Positions 20,830 to 34,239 of a stretch of 64,000 nucleotides of DNA are shown here, one piece after another. The DNA is from Allolobophora icterica. Taxonomy: Eukaryota; Annelida; Clitellata; Crassiclitellata; Lumbricidae. The stretch covers positions 37,097,230 through 37,161,229 of the forward strand of contig OY744607.1 in NCBI GenBank assembly GCA_963556255.1, given 5' to 3'. The notes under the pieces were generated by a model. It searched no databases. It saw nothing but the letters and a program-made list of their open reading frames with translations, and was not told the DNA's origin. Positions within the stretch are counted from its first letter, which is position 1; every line of letters begins with the position of its first letter. The position numbers and the translations under genes were made by a program.

Positions 20830-22544
20830 AGAGTCAGAGAAAAAGACAAACAGACCTATAGTATAGTCAGAGGGCGACAGTGATATAAACAGATAATTTG
20901 CCACACATGCATAGTCAGACAGAGAGACAAAAACAGCCAACTAAAGATAAACAGACAGGCATATTGAAAAACGGACAGTGACAGAAATACATAGGCAGAC
21001 AGACGTATAGTCAGACAGAGACAACAATAAAAAGATACGAGAAGACAGACCTATAATCATACAGACACTGACAAAAAGACAAGGGCAGACAGACATATAG
21101 TGAGACAAAGACAATGATAGGAACAGATCAGTAGACATACCCATAGTCAGACAGAGATAGTGATAAAAAGAGACAAAAAGACAGACCAATAGTCAGAAAG
21201 AGATAGATATATAAACAGATACGCAAACAGACCAATAGTCAGACAGAGAGTGAAATAGAAACACATCAGCAAAAAGACCTATAGTCAGAGAGACAGTGAC
21301 AGAAAGACATAGGCAGACAGACATTTAGCCAGACACAGAAAATCATATGAACAGAATAGCAGACAGCCCTATAGTCAGCAGACAGCAACGGAATCACATA
21401 AAGACACAGACCAATAGTCAGACAGAGACAGTGACAGAAACAGATAAGCAGACAGACCCATACTCAGACAGAGACAGTCAAAGAAACAAATTAGCAGGCA
21501 GAACTACAGACAGTAAAACAGTGACAGAAACAGATAAGCAGACAGACCTATAGTCAGACAGTGACAGAAACAGATAAGCAGACAGACCTATAGTCAGACA
21601 CAGACAGTGAGGGAAACAGATAAGCAGACAGACCTATAGTCAGACAGAGAGAGTGACAGAAACAGATAAGCAGACAGACCTATAGTCAGAAGGAGACAGT
21701 GACAGAAATAGATAAGCAGACAGACCTAGGGTCAGACAGAGACAGTGACAGAAACAGATAAGCAGACAGACCTATACTCAGACAGAGACAGTGACAGAAA
21801 CAGATAAGCAGACAAACCTATAGTCAGAAGGAGACAGTGACAGAAACAGATAAGCAGACAGACCTGTAGGGTCAGACAGAGACAGTGACAGAAACAGATA
21901 AGCAGACAGACCTATACTCAGACAGAGACAGTGACAGAAACAGATAAGCAGACAGAGCTATAGTCAGACCGAGACAGCGGCAGAAACAGACAAGCACAGA
22001 GACCTACAGTCAGACAGAGACAGTGACAGAAACAGATAAGCAGACAGACCTATATTCAGACAGAGACAGTGACAGAAACAGATAAGCAGACAGACCCATA
22101 GTCAGCAGACAGCGACAGGAACAGAAAAGCAGACAGACCTATAGCCAGACAGAGACAGTGACAGAAACAGATAAGCAGACAGACTTATACTCAGACAGAG
22201 ACAGTGACAGAAACAGATAAGCAGACAGACCTATATTCAGACAGAGACAGTGACAGAAACAGATAAGCAGACAGACCTATAGTCAGACAGACACAGTGAC
22301 AGAAACAGATAAGCACACAGACCTATAGTCAGTCAGACAGTGACAAAAAACAGATAGTCAGACAGAGACAGTGACAGAAACAGATAAGCAGACAAACCTA
22401 TAGTCAGACAGACACAGTGACAGAAACAGATAAGCAGACAGACTTATACTCAGACAGAGACAGTGACAGAAACAGATAAGCAGACAGACCCATAGTCAGC
22501 AGACAGCGACAGGAACAGAAAAGCAGACAGACCTATAGCCAGAC

Positions 22545-25500
22545 AGAGACAGTGACAGAAACAGATAAGCAGACAGACTTATACTCAGACAGAGACAGTG
22601 ACAGAAACAGATAAGCAGACAAACCTATAGCCAGACAGAGACAGTGACAGAAACAGATAAGCAGACAGACCTATAGCCAGACAGAGACAGTGACAGAAAC
22701 AGATAAGCAGACAGACTTATACTCAGACAGAGACAGTGACAGAAACAGATAAACAGACAAACCTATAGTCAGACAGAAACAGTGACAGAAACAGATAAGC
22801 AGACAGACCTATACTCAGCCAGAGACAGTGACAGAAACAGATAAGCAGACAGAGCTATAGTCAGACCTAGACAGCGGCAGAAACAGACAAGCACAGAGAC
22901 CTATAGTCAGACAGAGACAGTGACAGAAACAGATAAGCAGACAGACCTATACTCAGCCAGAGACAGTGACAGAAACAGATAAGCAGACAGACCTATAGTC
23001 AGACAGAGACAGTGACAGAAACAGATAAGCAGACAGACCTATACTCAGACAGACACAGTGACAGAAACAGATAAGCAGACAGATATATACTCAGACAGAG
23101 ACAGTGACAGAAACAGATAAGCAGACAGACCTAGGGTCAGACAGACACAGTGACAGAAACAGATAAGCAGACAGACTTATACTCAGACAGAGACAGTGAC
23201 AGAAACAGATAAGCAGACAGACCCATAGTCAGCAGACAGCGACAGGAACAGAAAAGCAGACAGACCTATAGCCAGACAGAGACAGTGACAGAAACAGATA
23301 AGCAGACAGACTTATACTCAGACAGATACAGTGACAGAAACAGATAAGCAGACAGACCTATATTCAGACAGAGACAGTGACAGAAACAGATAAGCAGACA
23401 GACCTATAGTCAGACAGACACAGTGACAGAAACAGATAAGCACACAGACCTATAGAGAGTCAGGCAGTGACAAAAAACAGATAGTCAGACAGAGACAGTG
23501 ACAGAAACAGATAAGCAGACAAACCTATAGTCAGACAGACACAGTGACAGAAACAGATAAGCAGACAGACTTATACTCAGACAGAGACAGTGACAGAAAC
23601 AGATAAGCAGACAGACCCATAGTCAGCATACAGAGACAGGAACAGAAAAGCAGACAGACCTATAGCCAGACAGAGACAGTGACAGAAACAGATAAGCAGA
23701 CAGACTTATACTCAGACAGAGACAGTGACAGAAACAGATAAGCAGACAAACCTATAGCCAGACAGAGACAGTGACAGAAACAGATAAGCAGACAGACTTA
23801 TACTCAGACAGAGACAGTGACAGAAACAGATAAACAGACAAACCTATAGTCAGACAGAAAAAGTGACAGAAACAGATAAGCAGACAGAACTATAGCCAGT
23901 CAAACAGTGACAGAAACAGATAAGCAGACAGACCTACAGCCAGTCAAACAGCGACAGAAACATGTAAGCAGACAGACCTATAGTCAGACAGACACTTACA
24001 GAAACAGAGAAGCAGATAGACTTATAGTCATACAATGCAGTGACAGAAACAGATAAGCAGACAGACCTATAGCCAGTCAAACAGCGACAGAAACAGAGAA
24101 GCAGACAGACCTGTAGTCAGACAGAGACAGTGACAGAAACAGATAAGCACACAGACCTATAGGCAGTCAAACACCGACGGAAACGGATAAGCAGACAGAC
24201 CTATAGTCAGACAGAGACAGTGACAGAAACAGATAAGCACACAGACCTATAGTCAGTCAGACAGTGACAAAAAACAGATAGTCAGACAGAGAAAGTGACA
24301 GAAACAGATAAGCACACAGACCTATAGTCAGACAGAGACAGTGACAGAAACAGATAAGCAGACAGACCTATAGGCAGTCAAACAGCGACAGAAACAGATA
24401 AGCAGACAGACCTATACTCAACCAGAGACAGTGACAGAAACAGATAAGCAGACAGACCTATACTCAGCCAGAGACAGTTGCAGAAACAGATAAGCAGACA
24501 GACCTAGAGCCAGACAGAGACAGTGACACAAACAGATAAGCAGACAGACCTAGAGTCAGACAGAGACAGTGACACAAACAGATAAGCAGACAGACCTAGA
24601 GTCAGACAGAGACAGTGACAGAAACAGATAAGCAGACAGACCTATACTCAGCCAGACAGTGACAGAAACAGATAAGCAGACAGACCTATAGCCAGTCAAA
24701 GAGCGACAGAAACAGATAAGCAGACAGACCCATACTCAGCCAGAGACAGTGACAAAAACCGATAAGCAGACAGACCTATAGTCAGACAGAGACAGTGACA
24801 GAAACAGACAAGCAGGCAGACCTATAGTCAGTCAGACAGTGAAAGAAACAGATAAGCAGACAGACCTAGTGTCAGACAGAGACAGTGACAGAAACAGATA
24901 AGCAGACAGACCTATACTCAGCCAGAGACAGTGACAGAAACAGATAAGCAGACAAACCTATAGTCAGAAGGAGACAGTGACAGAAACAGATAAGCAGACA
25001 GACCTGTAGGGTCAGACAGAGACAGTGACAGAAACAGATAAGCAGACAGACCTATACTCAGACAGAGACAGTGACAGAAACAGATAAGCAGACAGAGCTA
25101 TAGTCAGACCGAGACAGCGGCAGAAACAGACAAGCACAGAGACCTACAGTCAGACAGAGACAGTGACAGAAACAGATAAGCAGACAGACCTATACTCAGC
25201 AAGAGACAGTTGCAGAAACAGATAAGCAGACAGACCTAGAGCCAGACAGAGACAGTGACACAAACAGATAAGCAGACAGACCTAGAGTCAGACAGAGACA
25301 GTGACACAAACAGATAAGCAGACAGACCTAGAGTCATACAGAGACAGTGACAGAAACAGATAAGCAGACAGACCTATACTCAGCCAGAGACAGTGACAGA
25401 AACAGATAAGCAGACAGACCTATAGCCAGTCAAAGAGCGACAGAAACAGATAAGCAGACAGACCCATACTCAGCCAGAGACAGTGACAAAAACCGATAAG

Positions 25501-28500
25501 CAGACAGACCTATAGTCAGACAGAGACAGTGACAGAAACAGACAAGCAGGCAGACCTATAGTCAGTCAGACAGTGAAAGAAACAGATAAGCAGACAGAAC
25601 TATAGTCAGACGGAGACAGTGACAGAAACAGATAAGCAGACAGACTTATACTCAGACAGAGACAGTGACAGAAACAGATAAGCAGACAAACCTATAGCCA
25701 GACAGAGACAGTGACAGAAACAGATAAGCAGACAGACCTATAGCCAGACAGAGACAGTGACAGAAACAGATAAGCAGACAGACTTATACTCAGACAGAGA
25801 CAGTGACAGAAACAGATAAACAGACAAACCTATAGTCAGACAGAAACAGTGACAGAAACAGATAAGCAGACAGACCTATACTCAGCCAGAGACAGTGACA
25901 GAAACAGATAAGCAGACAGAGCTATAGTCAGACCTAGACAGCGGCAGAAACAGACAAGCACAGAGACCTATAGTCAGACAGAGACAGTGACAGAAACAGA
26001 TAAGCAGACAGACCTATACTCAGCCAGAGACAGTGACAGAAACAGATAAGCAGACAGACCTATAGTCAGACAGAGACAGTGACAGAAACAGATAAGCAGA
26101 CAGACCTATACTCAGACAGACACAGTGACAGAAACAGATAAGCAGACAGATATATACTCAGACAGAGACAGTGACAGAAACAGATAAGCAGACAGACCTA
26201 GGGTCAGACAGACACAGTGACAGAAACAGATAAGCAGACAGACTTATACTCAGACAGAGACAGTGACAGAAACAGATAAGCAGACAGACCCATAGTCAGC
26301 AGACAGCGACAGGAACAGAAAAGCAGACAGACCTATAGCCAGACAGAGACAGTGACAGAAACAGATAAGCAGACAGACTTATACTCAGACAGATACAGTG
26401 ACAGAAACAGATAAGCAGACAGACCTATATTCAGACAGAGACAGTGACAGAAACAGATAAGCAGACAGACCTATAGTCAGACAGACACAGTGACAGAAAC
26501 AGATAAGCACACAGACCTATAGAGAGTCAGGCAGTGACAAAAAACAGATAGTCAGACAGAGACAGTGACAGAAACAGATAAGCAGACAAACCTATAGTCA
26601 GACAGACACAGTGACAGAAACAGATAAGCAGACAGACTTATACTCAGACAGAGACAGTGACAGAAACAGATAAGCAGACAGACCCATAGTCAGCATACAG
26701 AGACAGGAACAGAAAAGCAGACAGACCTATAGCCAGACAGAGACAGTGACAGAAACAGATAAGCAGACAGACTTATACTCAGACAGAGACAGTGACAGAA
26801 ACAGATAAGCAGACAAACCTATAGCCAGACAGAGACAGTGACAGAAACAGATAAGCAGACAGACTTATACTCAGACAGAGACAGTGACAGAAACAGATAA
26901 ACAGACAAACCTATAGTCAGACAGAAAAAGTGACAGAAACAGATAAGCAGACAGAACTATAGCCAGTCAAACAGTGACAGAAACAGATAAGCAGACAGAC
27001 CTACAGCCAGTCAAACAGCGACAGAAACATGTAAGCAGACAGACCTATAGTCAGACAGACACTTACAGAAACAGAGAAGCAGATAGACTTATAGTCATAC
27101 AATGCAGTGACAGAAACAGATAAGCAGACAGACCTATAGCCAGTCAAACAGCGACAGAAACAGAGAAGCAGACAGACCTGTAGTCAGACAGAGACAGTGA
27201 CAGAAACAGATAAGCACACAGACCTATAGGCAGTCAAACACCGACGGAAACGGATAAGCAGACAGACCTATAGTCAGACAGAGACAGTGACAGAAACAGA
27301 TAAGCACACAGACCTATAGTCAGTCAGACAGTGACAAAAAACAGATAGTCAGACAGAGAAAGTGACAGAAACAGATAAGCACACAGACCTATAGTCAGAC
27401 AGAGACAGTGACAGAAACAGATAAGCAGACAGACCTATAGGCAGTCAAACAGCGACAGAAACAGATAAGCAGACAGACCTATACTCAACCAGAGACAGTG
27501 ACAGAAACAGATAAGCAGACAGACCTATACTCAGCCAGAGACAGTTGCAGAAACAGATAAGCAGACAGACCTAGAGCCAGACAGAGACAGTGACACAAAC
27601 AGATAAGCAGACAGACCTAGAGTCAGACAGAGACAGTGACACAAACAGATAAGCAGACAGACCTAGAGTCAGACAGAGACAGTGACAGAAACAGATAAGC
27701 AGACAGACCTATACTCAGCCAGACAGTGACAGAAACAGATAAGCAGACAGACCTATAGCCAGTCAAAGAGCGACAGAAACAGATAAGCAGACAGACCCAT
27801 ACTCAGCCAGAGACAGTGACAAAAACCGATAAGCAGACAGACCTATAGTCAGACAGAGACAGTGACAGAAACAGACAAGCAGGCAGACCTATAGTCAGTC
27901 AGACAGTGAAAGAAACAGATAAGCAGACAGACCTAGTGTCAGACAGAGACAGTGACAGAAACAGATAAGCAGACAGACCTATACTCAGCCAGAGACAGTG
28001 ACAGAAACAGATAAGCAGACAAACCTATAGTCAGAAGGAGACAGTGACAGAAACAGATAAGCAGACAGACCTGTAGGGTCAGACAGAGACAGTGACAGAA
28101 ACAGATAAGCAGACAGACCTATACTCAGACAGAGACAGTGACAGAAACAGATAAGCAGACAGAGCTATAGTCAGACCGAGACAGCGGCAGAAACAGACAA
28201 GCACAGAGACCTACAGTCAGACAGAGACAGTGACAGAAACAGATAAGCAGACAGACCTATACTCAGCAAGAGACAGTTGCAGAAACAGATAAGCAGACAG
28301 ACCTAGAGCCAGACAGAGACAGTGACACAAACAGATAAGCAGACAGACCTAGAGTCAGACAGAGACAGTGACACAAACAGATAAGCAGACAGACCTAGAG
28401 TCATACAGAGACAGTGACAGAAACAGATAAGCAGACAGACCTATACTCAGCCAGAGACAGTGACAGAAACAGATAAGCAGACAGACCTATAGCCAGTCAA

Positions 28501-28800
28501 AGAGCGACAGAAACAGATAAGCAGACAGACCCATACTCAGCCAGAGACAGTGACAAAAACCGATAAGCAGACAGACCTATAGTCAGACAGAGACAGTGAC
28601 AGAAACAGACAAGCAGGCAGACCTATAGTCAGTCAGACAGTGAAAGAAACAGATAAGCAGACAGAACTATAGTCAGACGGAGACAGTGACAGAAACAGAT
28701 AAGCAGACAGACTTATACTCAGACAGAGACAGTGACAGAAACAGATAAGCAGACAAACCTATAGCCAGACAGAGACAGTGACAGAAACAGATAAGCAGAC
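22545..28800. repeat. 3,067-bp higher-order duplication within the minisatellite
   Basis: Rare marker variants recur exactly 3,067 bp apart: CTTATAGTCATACAATGCAG at 24,017 and 27,084; CAGCAAGAGACAGTTGCAG at 25,197 and 28,264; CATACAGAGACAGGAACAG at 23,627 and 26,694. Copy 1 starts about 22,545 and copy 2 about 25,612; a third begins at 28,679 and soon diverges. A related older unit marker lies at 21,861 (offset 3,140). Confidence 0.9.
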
Positions 28801-29370
28801 AGACTTATACTCAGACAGAGACAGTGACAGAAACAGATAAACAGACAAACCTATAGTCAGACAGAAAAAGTGACAGAAACAGATAAGCAGACAGACCTAT
28901 ACTCAGCCAGAGACAGTGACAGAAACAGATAAGCAGACAGAGCTATAGTCAGACCGAGACAGCGGCAGAAACAGACAAGCACAGAGACCTATAGTCAGAC
29001 AGAGACAGTGACAGAAACAGATAAGCAGACAGACCTATACTCAGCCAGAAACAGTCACAGAAACAGATAAGCAGACAGACCTATAGTCAGACAGAGACAG
29101 TGACAGAAACAGATAAGCAGACAGACCTATAGCCAATCAAACAGTGAACAGAAACAGATAAGCAGACAGACCTACAGCCAGTCAAACAGCGACAGAAACA
29201 TATAAGCAGACAGACCTATAGTCAGACACAGACAGTGAAAGAAACAGATAAGCAGACAGACCTATACTCAGCCAGAGACAGTGACAGAAACAGATAAGCA
29301 GACAGACCTAGCGTCAGTCAGACAATAACAGAAACAAATAAGCAGAAATAGATAAGCAGACAGACATATA

Positions 29371-29597
29371 CAATACAATACAATACAACTGCCTTTGATA
29401 TAGCCCTTCTTCCTAAGGTGGCCCCAAGCTCAGAAGTGCTCACGCCTCGGCGGCGCAGAAGCAATTATATTGCAGAGCAATGGTGCGCGAGGAACTTGCT
29501 CAAGGTCCTTACACAAATAAACCACCCCGGACGAGGGTTGAACCCGTACTCTCAGCGTTACAGGTCAACCGCTCGAACCAGTCGGCCACCGTGCCAC
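29371..29597 (-). mobile_element. tRNA-derived SINE inserted in the satellite
   Basis: On the minus strand the head reads TGGCCGACTGGTTCGAGCGG (A-box region), then CGGGTTCAACCCTCG (B box), then a tRNA-unrelated body and a 3' tail of repeated TTGTA (29,371-29,389 in complement). No tRNA fold with a full acceptor stem is visible. It is surrounded by satellite on both sides, so it inserted into the array and dates it as older than the insertion. Confidence 0.8.
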
Positions 29598-32500
29598 ACA
29601 GACCTATAGCCAGTCAAACAGTGACAGAAACAGATAAGCAGACAGACCTACAGCCAGTCAAACAGCAACATAAACATATAAGCAGACAGACCTATAGTCA
29701 GACAGACACTTACAGAAACAGAGAAGCAGATAGACTTATAATCATACATACAGTGACAGAAACAGATAAGCAGACAGACCTATAGCCAGTCAAACAGCGA
29801 CAGAAACAGAGAAGCAGACAGACCTATAGTCAGACAGAGACAGTGACAGAAACAGATAAGCACACAGACCTATAGTCAGACAGAGACAGTGACAGAAACA
29901 GATAATCAGACAGACCTACAGTCAGACAGAGACAGTGACAGAAACAGATAAGCACACAGATCTATAGTCAGTCAGACAGTGACAAAAACAGATAGTCAGA
30001 CAGAGAGAGTGACAGAAACAGATAAGCACACAGACCTAGAGTTAGATAGAGAGAGTGACAGAAACAGATAAGCACACAGACATATAGTCAGACAGAGACA
30101 GAGACAGATAAGCAGACAGACCTATAGGCAGTCAGTAAGCGACAGCAACAGATAAGCAGACAGATCTATAGTCAGACAGAGACAGTGACAGAAACAGATA
30201 AGCACACAGACCTAGAGTCAGACAGAGAAAGTGACAGAAACAGATAAGCACACAGACCTATAGTCAGACAGAGACAGTGACAGAAACAGATAAGCAGACA
30301 GACCTACAGGCAGTCAAACAGCGACAGAAACAGATAAGCAGACAGACCTATAGTCAGACAGAGACAGTGACAGAAACAGATAAGCAGGCATACCTATAGT
30401 CAGTCAGACAGTGAAAGAAACAGATAAGCAGACAGAACTATAGTCAGACAGAGACAGTGACAGAAACAGATAAGCAGACAGACCTAGAGTCAGACAGAGA
30501 CAGTGACAGAAACAGATAAGCAGGCATACCTATAGTCAGTCAGACAGTGAAAGAAACAGATAAGCAGACAGAACTATAGTCAGGCAGAGACAGTGACAGA
30601 AACAGACAAGCAGGCATACCTATAGTCAGTCAGACAGTGAAAGAAACAGATAAGCAGACAGAACTATAGTCAGACGGAGACAGTGACAGAAACAGATAAG
30701 CAGACAGACCTAGCGTCAGTCAGACAACAAGAGAAACAGATAAGCAGGCAGACCTATAGTCAGACACAGACAGTGACAGAAACAGATAAGCAGACAGACC
30801 TATAGGCAGTCAAACAGCGACAGAAACAAATAAGCACACAGACCTATACTCAGCCAGAGGCAGTGACAGAAACAGATAAGCACACAGACCTAGAGTCAGA
30901 CAGAGAAAGTGACAGAAACAGATAAGCACACAGATCTATAGTGAGACAGAGACAGTGACAGAAACAGATAAGCAGACAGAACTATAGGCAGTCAAACAGC
31001 GACAGAAACAGATAAGCAGACAGACCTATAGTCACACTGTGACAGTGACAGAAACAGATAAGCAGATAGACCTATACTCAGCCAGAGACAGTGACAGAAA
31101 CAGATAAGCAGGCAGACCTATAGTCAGACAGAGACAGTGACAGAAACAGATAAGCAGACAGACCTATAGTCAGACAGAGACAGTGACAGAAACAGATAAG
31201 CAGACAGACCTATAGCCAGTCAAACAGTGACAGAAACAGAGAAGGAGACAGATAAGCAGACAGACCTAAACTCAGCCAGAGACAGTGACAGAAACAGATC
31301 AGCAGACAGACCTATAGTCAGACAGAGACAGCGGCAGAAACAGATAAGCAGACAGACCTATAGTCAGACAGAGACAGTGACAGAAACAGATAAGCAGACA
31401 GACCTATAGGCAGTCAAACAGCGAGAGAAACAGATAAGCAGACAGACCTATAGTCACACAGAGACAGTGACAGAAACAGATAAGCAGACAGACCTATACT
31501 CAGCCAGAGACAGTGACAGAAACAGATAAGCAGACAGACCTGTACTCAGACAGAGACAGTGACAGAAACAGATAATCACAGAGACCTATAGTCAGACAGA
31601 GACAGTGACAGAAACAGATAAGCAGACAGACGTATACTCAGACAGAGACAGTGACAGAAACAGATAAGCAGACAGACCTATATTCAGACAGAGACAGTGA
31701 CAGAAACAGATAAGCAGACAGACCTATAGTTAGACAGAGACAGTGACAGAAACAGATAAGCACACAGACCTATAGTCAGACAGAGACAGTGACAGAAACA
31801 GATAAGCAGACAGACCTATAGGCAGTCAAACAGCGACAGAAACAGATAAGCAGACAGACCTATAGGCAGTCAAACAGCGACAGAAACAGATAAGCAGACA
31901 GACCTATAGTCACACAGAGACAGTGACAGAAACAGATAAGCAGACAGACCTATAGTCAGACAGAAACAGTGACAGAAACAGATAAGCACACAGACCTATA
32001 GCCAGTCAAACAGTGACAGAAGCAGATAAGCAGACAGACCTATAGCCAGTCAAACAGTGACAGAAACAGATAAGCAGACAGACCTAGAGTCAGACAGAGA
32101 CAGTGACACAAACAGATAAGCAGACAGACCTAGAGTCAGACAGAGACAGTGACAGAAACAGATAAGCAGTCAGACACTAGAGTCAGACAGAGACAGTGAC
32201 AGAAACAGATAAGCACACAGACCTATAGTCAGAAAGAGACAGTGACAGAAACAGATAAGCAGACAGACCTATAGTCAGACAGAGACAGTGACAGAAACAG
32301 ATAAGCAGACAGACCTATAGCCAGTCAAACAGTGACAGAACCAGATAAGCAGACAGACCTATAGCCAGTCAAACAGCGACAGAAACAGATAAGCAGACAG
32401 ACCTATACTCAGAGAGAGAGAGTGACAGAAACAGATAAGCAGACAGACATATATACTCAGACAAAGAGTGACAGAAACAGATAAGCAGACAGACCTATAG

Positions 32501-33575
32501 TAAGACAGAGACAGCGACAGAAACATATAAGCAGACGGACCTATAGCCAGTCAAACAGCGACAGAAACATATAAGCAGACAGACCTATAGTCAGACACAC
32601 ACTTAGAGAAACAGAGAAGCAGATTAACCTATAGTCAGACATACAGTGACAGAAACAGATAAGCAGACAGAGCTATAGTCAGACAGACACTCAGAGAAAC
32701 AGAGAAGGAGATAGACCTATAGTCAGACATAAAGTGACAGAAACAGATAAGCAGACACACCTACAGTCAGTTAGGCTGCGACAGAAACATATAAGCAGAC
32801 AGACCTATAGTCAGATGGAGACAGTGGGTCCAAGACATAGGCAGACACACATATAGGCAGACATAGACAGTGATAGAAAAAAAATGCAAAGAGATGCTGA
32901 GTCAGCAAACAGTGACAGAAACGGAAAAGGAGACAGACCAATAGTGAGGCAGAGACAGAGGCAGAAAGAGATAAGCAGAGAGATGCATTGTCAGACTGAG
33001 ACCGTGGTAGAACGGATAAGGAGACAGACCAGTCAGACAGAGACTGTGGAAAAGGACTTAGGCAGACAGACCAATATTTAGACAGACAGTGACAGAAACA
33101 GATATGCAGACAGACCAATAGTCAGGCAGAGACAGTGGGTGGCAGAAACAGATAAGTAAACAGACTAATAGTCAGACATACAGTCACAGAAACAGATCCG
33201 CAGACAGATATGTAAGCAGATAGAGACATTGATGTACAGGTAAGAAGACAGACCTATTGTCAGAAAGACAGTGAGATAAAGACATAGGCAGACAGACATT
33301 CAGTCAGAGACAGTGTTATAAAGAGGTAAGAAGACTGACCTATAGTCAGACAGAGACAGTGACAGAAACAGGTAAGCAGACAGGCCTTGTAGTCGCACAG
33401 ACAGTCAGAGAAAGACATAGGGAGGACGACCTATTGTAGGACAGAGACAATGATAGGAACAGATAAGCAGACATACCAATAGTCGGACAGAAACAGTGAG
33501 AAAAATATACATGCAGACAGACATATAGTTAGACATAGACAGTGATAGCAACTGATAAACAGACAGGCCTACAGT

Positions 33576-33958
33576 GACCTCTCTTCCCGTTTCTAGAGCA
33601 TCACCGCTTCCACTGATTCTGTTCCAATGATCATTATTTCGGAAAAGCAGTTTGTTCATATGCAACTGCCGATTGATGCCTTGTGCATAGCTCTAACGGC
33701 GCTATAAAATTTCATAGATTAGATTATTGATACACCCTGAGCTGACCTCATCCTATCCCCCCACCTATTTCGGCTTCTCGCCTCAACATTTCACCCTTCC
33801 TATTCATCTTGGAAACAGAATGGTGAAACGTTGAGCGGAGAACATACTACCCGATCTTCAAGCCATCTCGTCCTCTTCTTCTACAGAAACAGATAAAGGG
33901 CAATCCGTTTGGAAAGTCGCTATGCAAATTTCCATAACAAATGTCTAGATACTCTTAC
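33576..33958. other. Spacer with retroelement-tail signature
   Basis: Contains GGCGCTATAAAATTTCATAG (about 33,701), a retroelement 3' signature, but no coding sequence. It leads into the candidate exon. Confidence 0.4.
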
Positions 33959-34109
33959 GATGGTGTTTCAATAACACAGATGCACAGCTGTCGCCAGGTG
34001 TCGTAGGTTGTTCCAGCCATGAGAACCCCATCTGCTGATCGATGGCAATTCTCTCGAAGGATCCCTGCGACTCCCGACGACGATGGTAAACAACTGTCGA
34101 GAAATTCCA
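33959..34109 (-). other. Candidate orphan exon (151 nt, minus strand)
   Basis: On the minus strand a strong acceptor (TTTTGTTTATTTTCAG) is followed by 151 nt without stops in at least one frame and then by a GTAAGA donor. One frame reads EFLDSCLPSSSGVAGILREN and continues to RQLCICVIETP. I recognise no family. No partner exon was found in the window. A similar sequence at 35,371-35,472 lacks exactly this stretch. It may be a relic or a chance combination of splice-like sites. Confidence 0.25.
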
Positions 34110-34239
34110 CTGAAAATAAACAAAACAGACAGGTTAACACAGCTGTGAAACACAGGAAGTCACCAACTCTAACTGGACTGGGAGGCATTTAATTCGTGTC
34201 TATAAAATATTAGGTGAACACCATCAGTTCATTCTATTC

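Larger units (their letters stand above)
20830..33575. repeat. About 12.7-kb minisatellite, 46-bp and 42-bp units
   Basis: Tandem units built from GTGACAGAAACAGATAAGCA then GACAGACCTATAGTCAGACA. A shorter unit type reads GCCAGTCAAACAGCGACAG. The units are 46 or about 42 bp. Outer parts (before about 21,400 and after about 32,700) are diverged, while the centre is highly regular. The frames are short and broken. The array is interrupted once by a SINE (29,371-29,597). Confidence 0.97.

Noticed and set aside
29510..29597. A functional tRNA gene
   Set aside because: A and B boxes are present but the acceptor stem does not pair and a SINE body and tail follow; called a SINE head. The same applies to 12,169-12,235.
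29480..31409. Open frames in the satellite (for example 29,480-29,785 and 31,227-31,409)
   Set aside because: Repetitive TETDKQTDL-type translation of the minisatellite; stops appear in most units, and one frame runs through the SINE.
20830..33575. Possible CRISPR-like array (regular repeats and spacers)
   Set aside because: Units are continuous tandem repeats of 42-46 bp without unique spacers, in a eukaryotic context.
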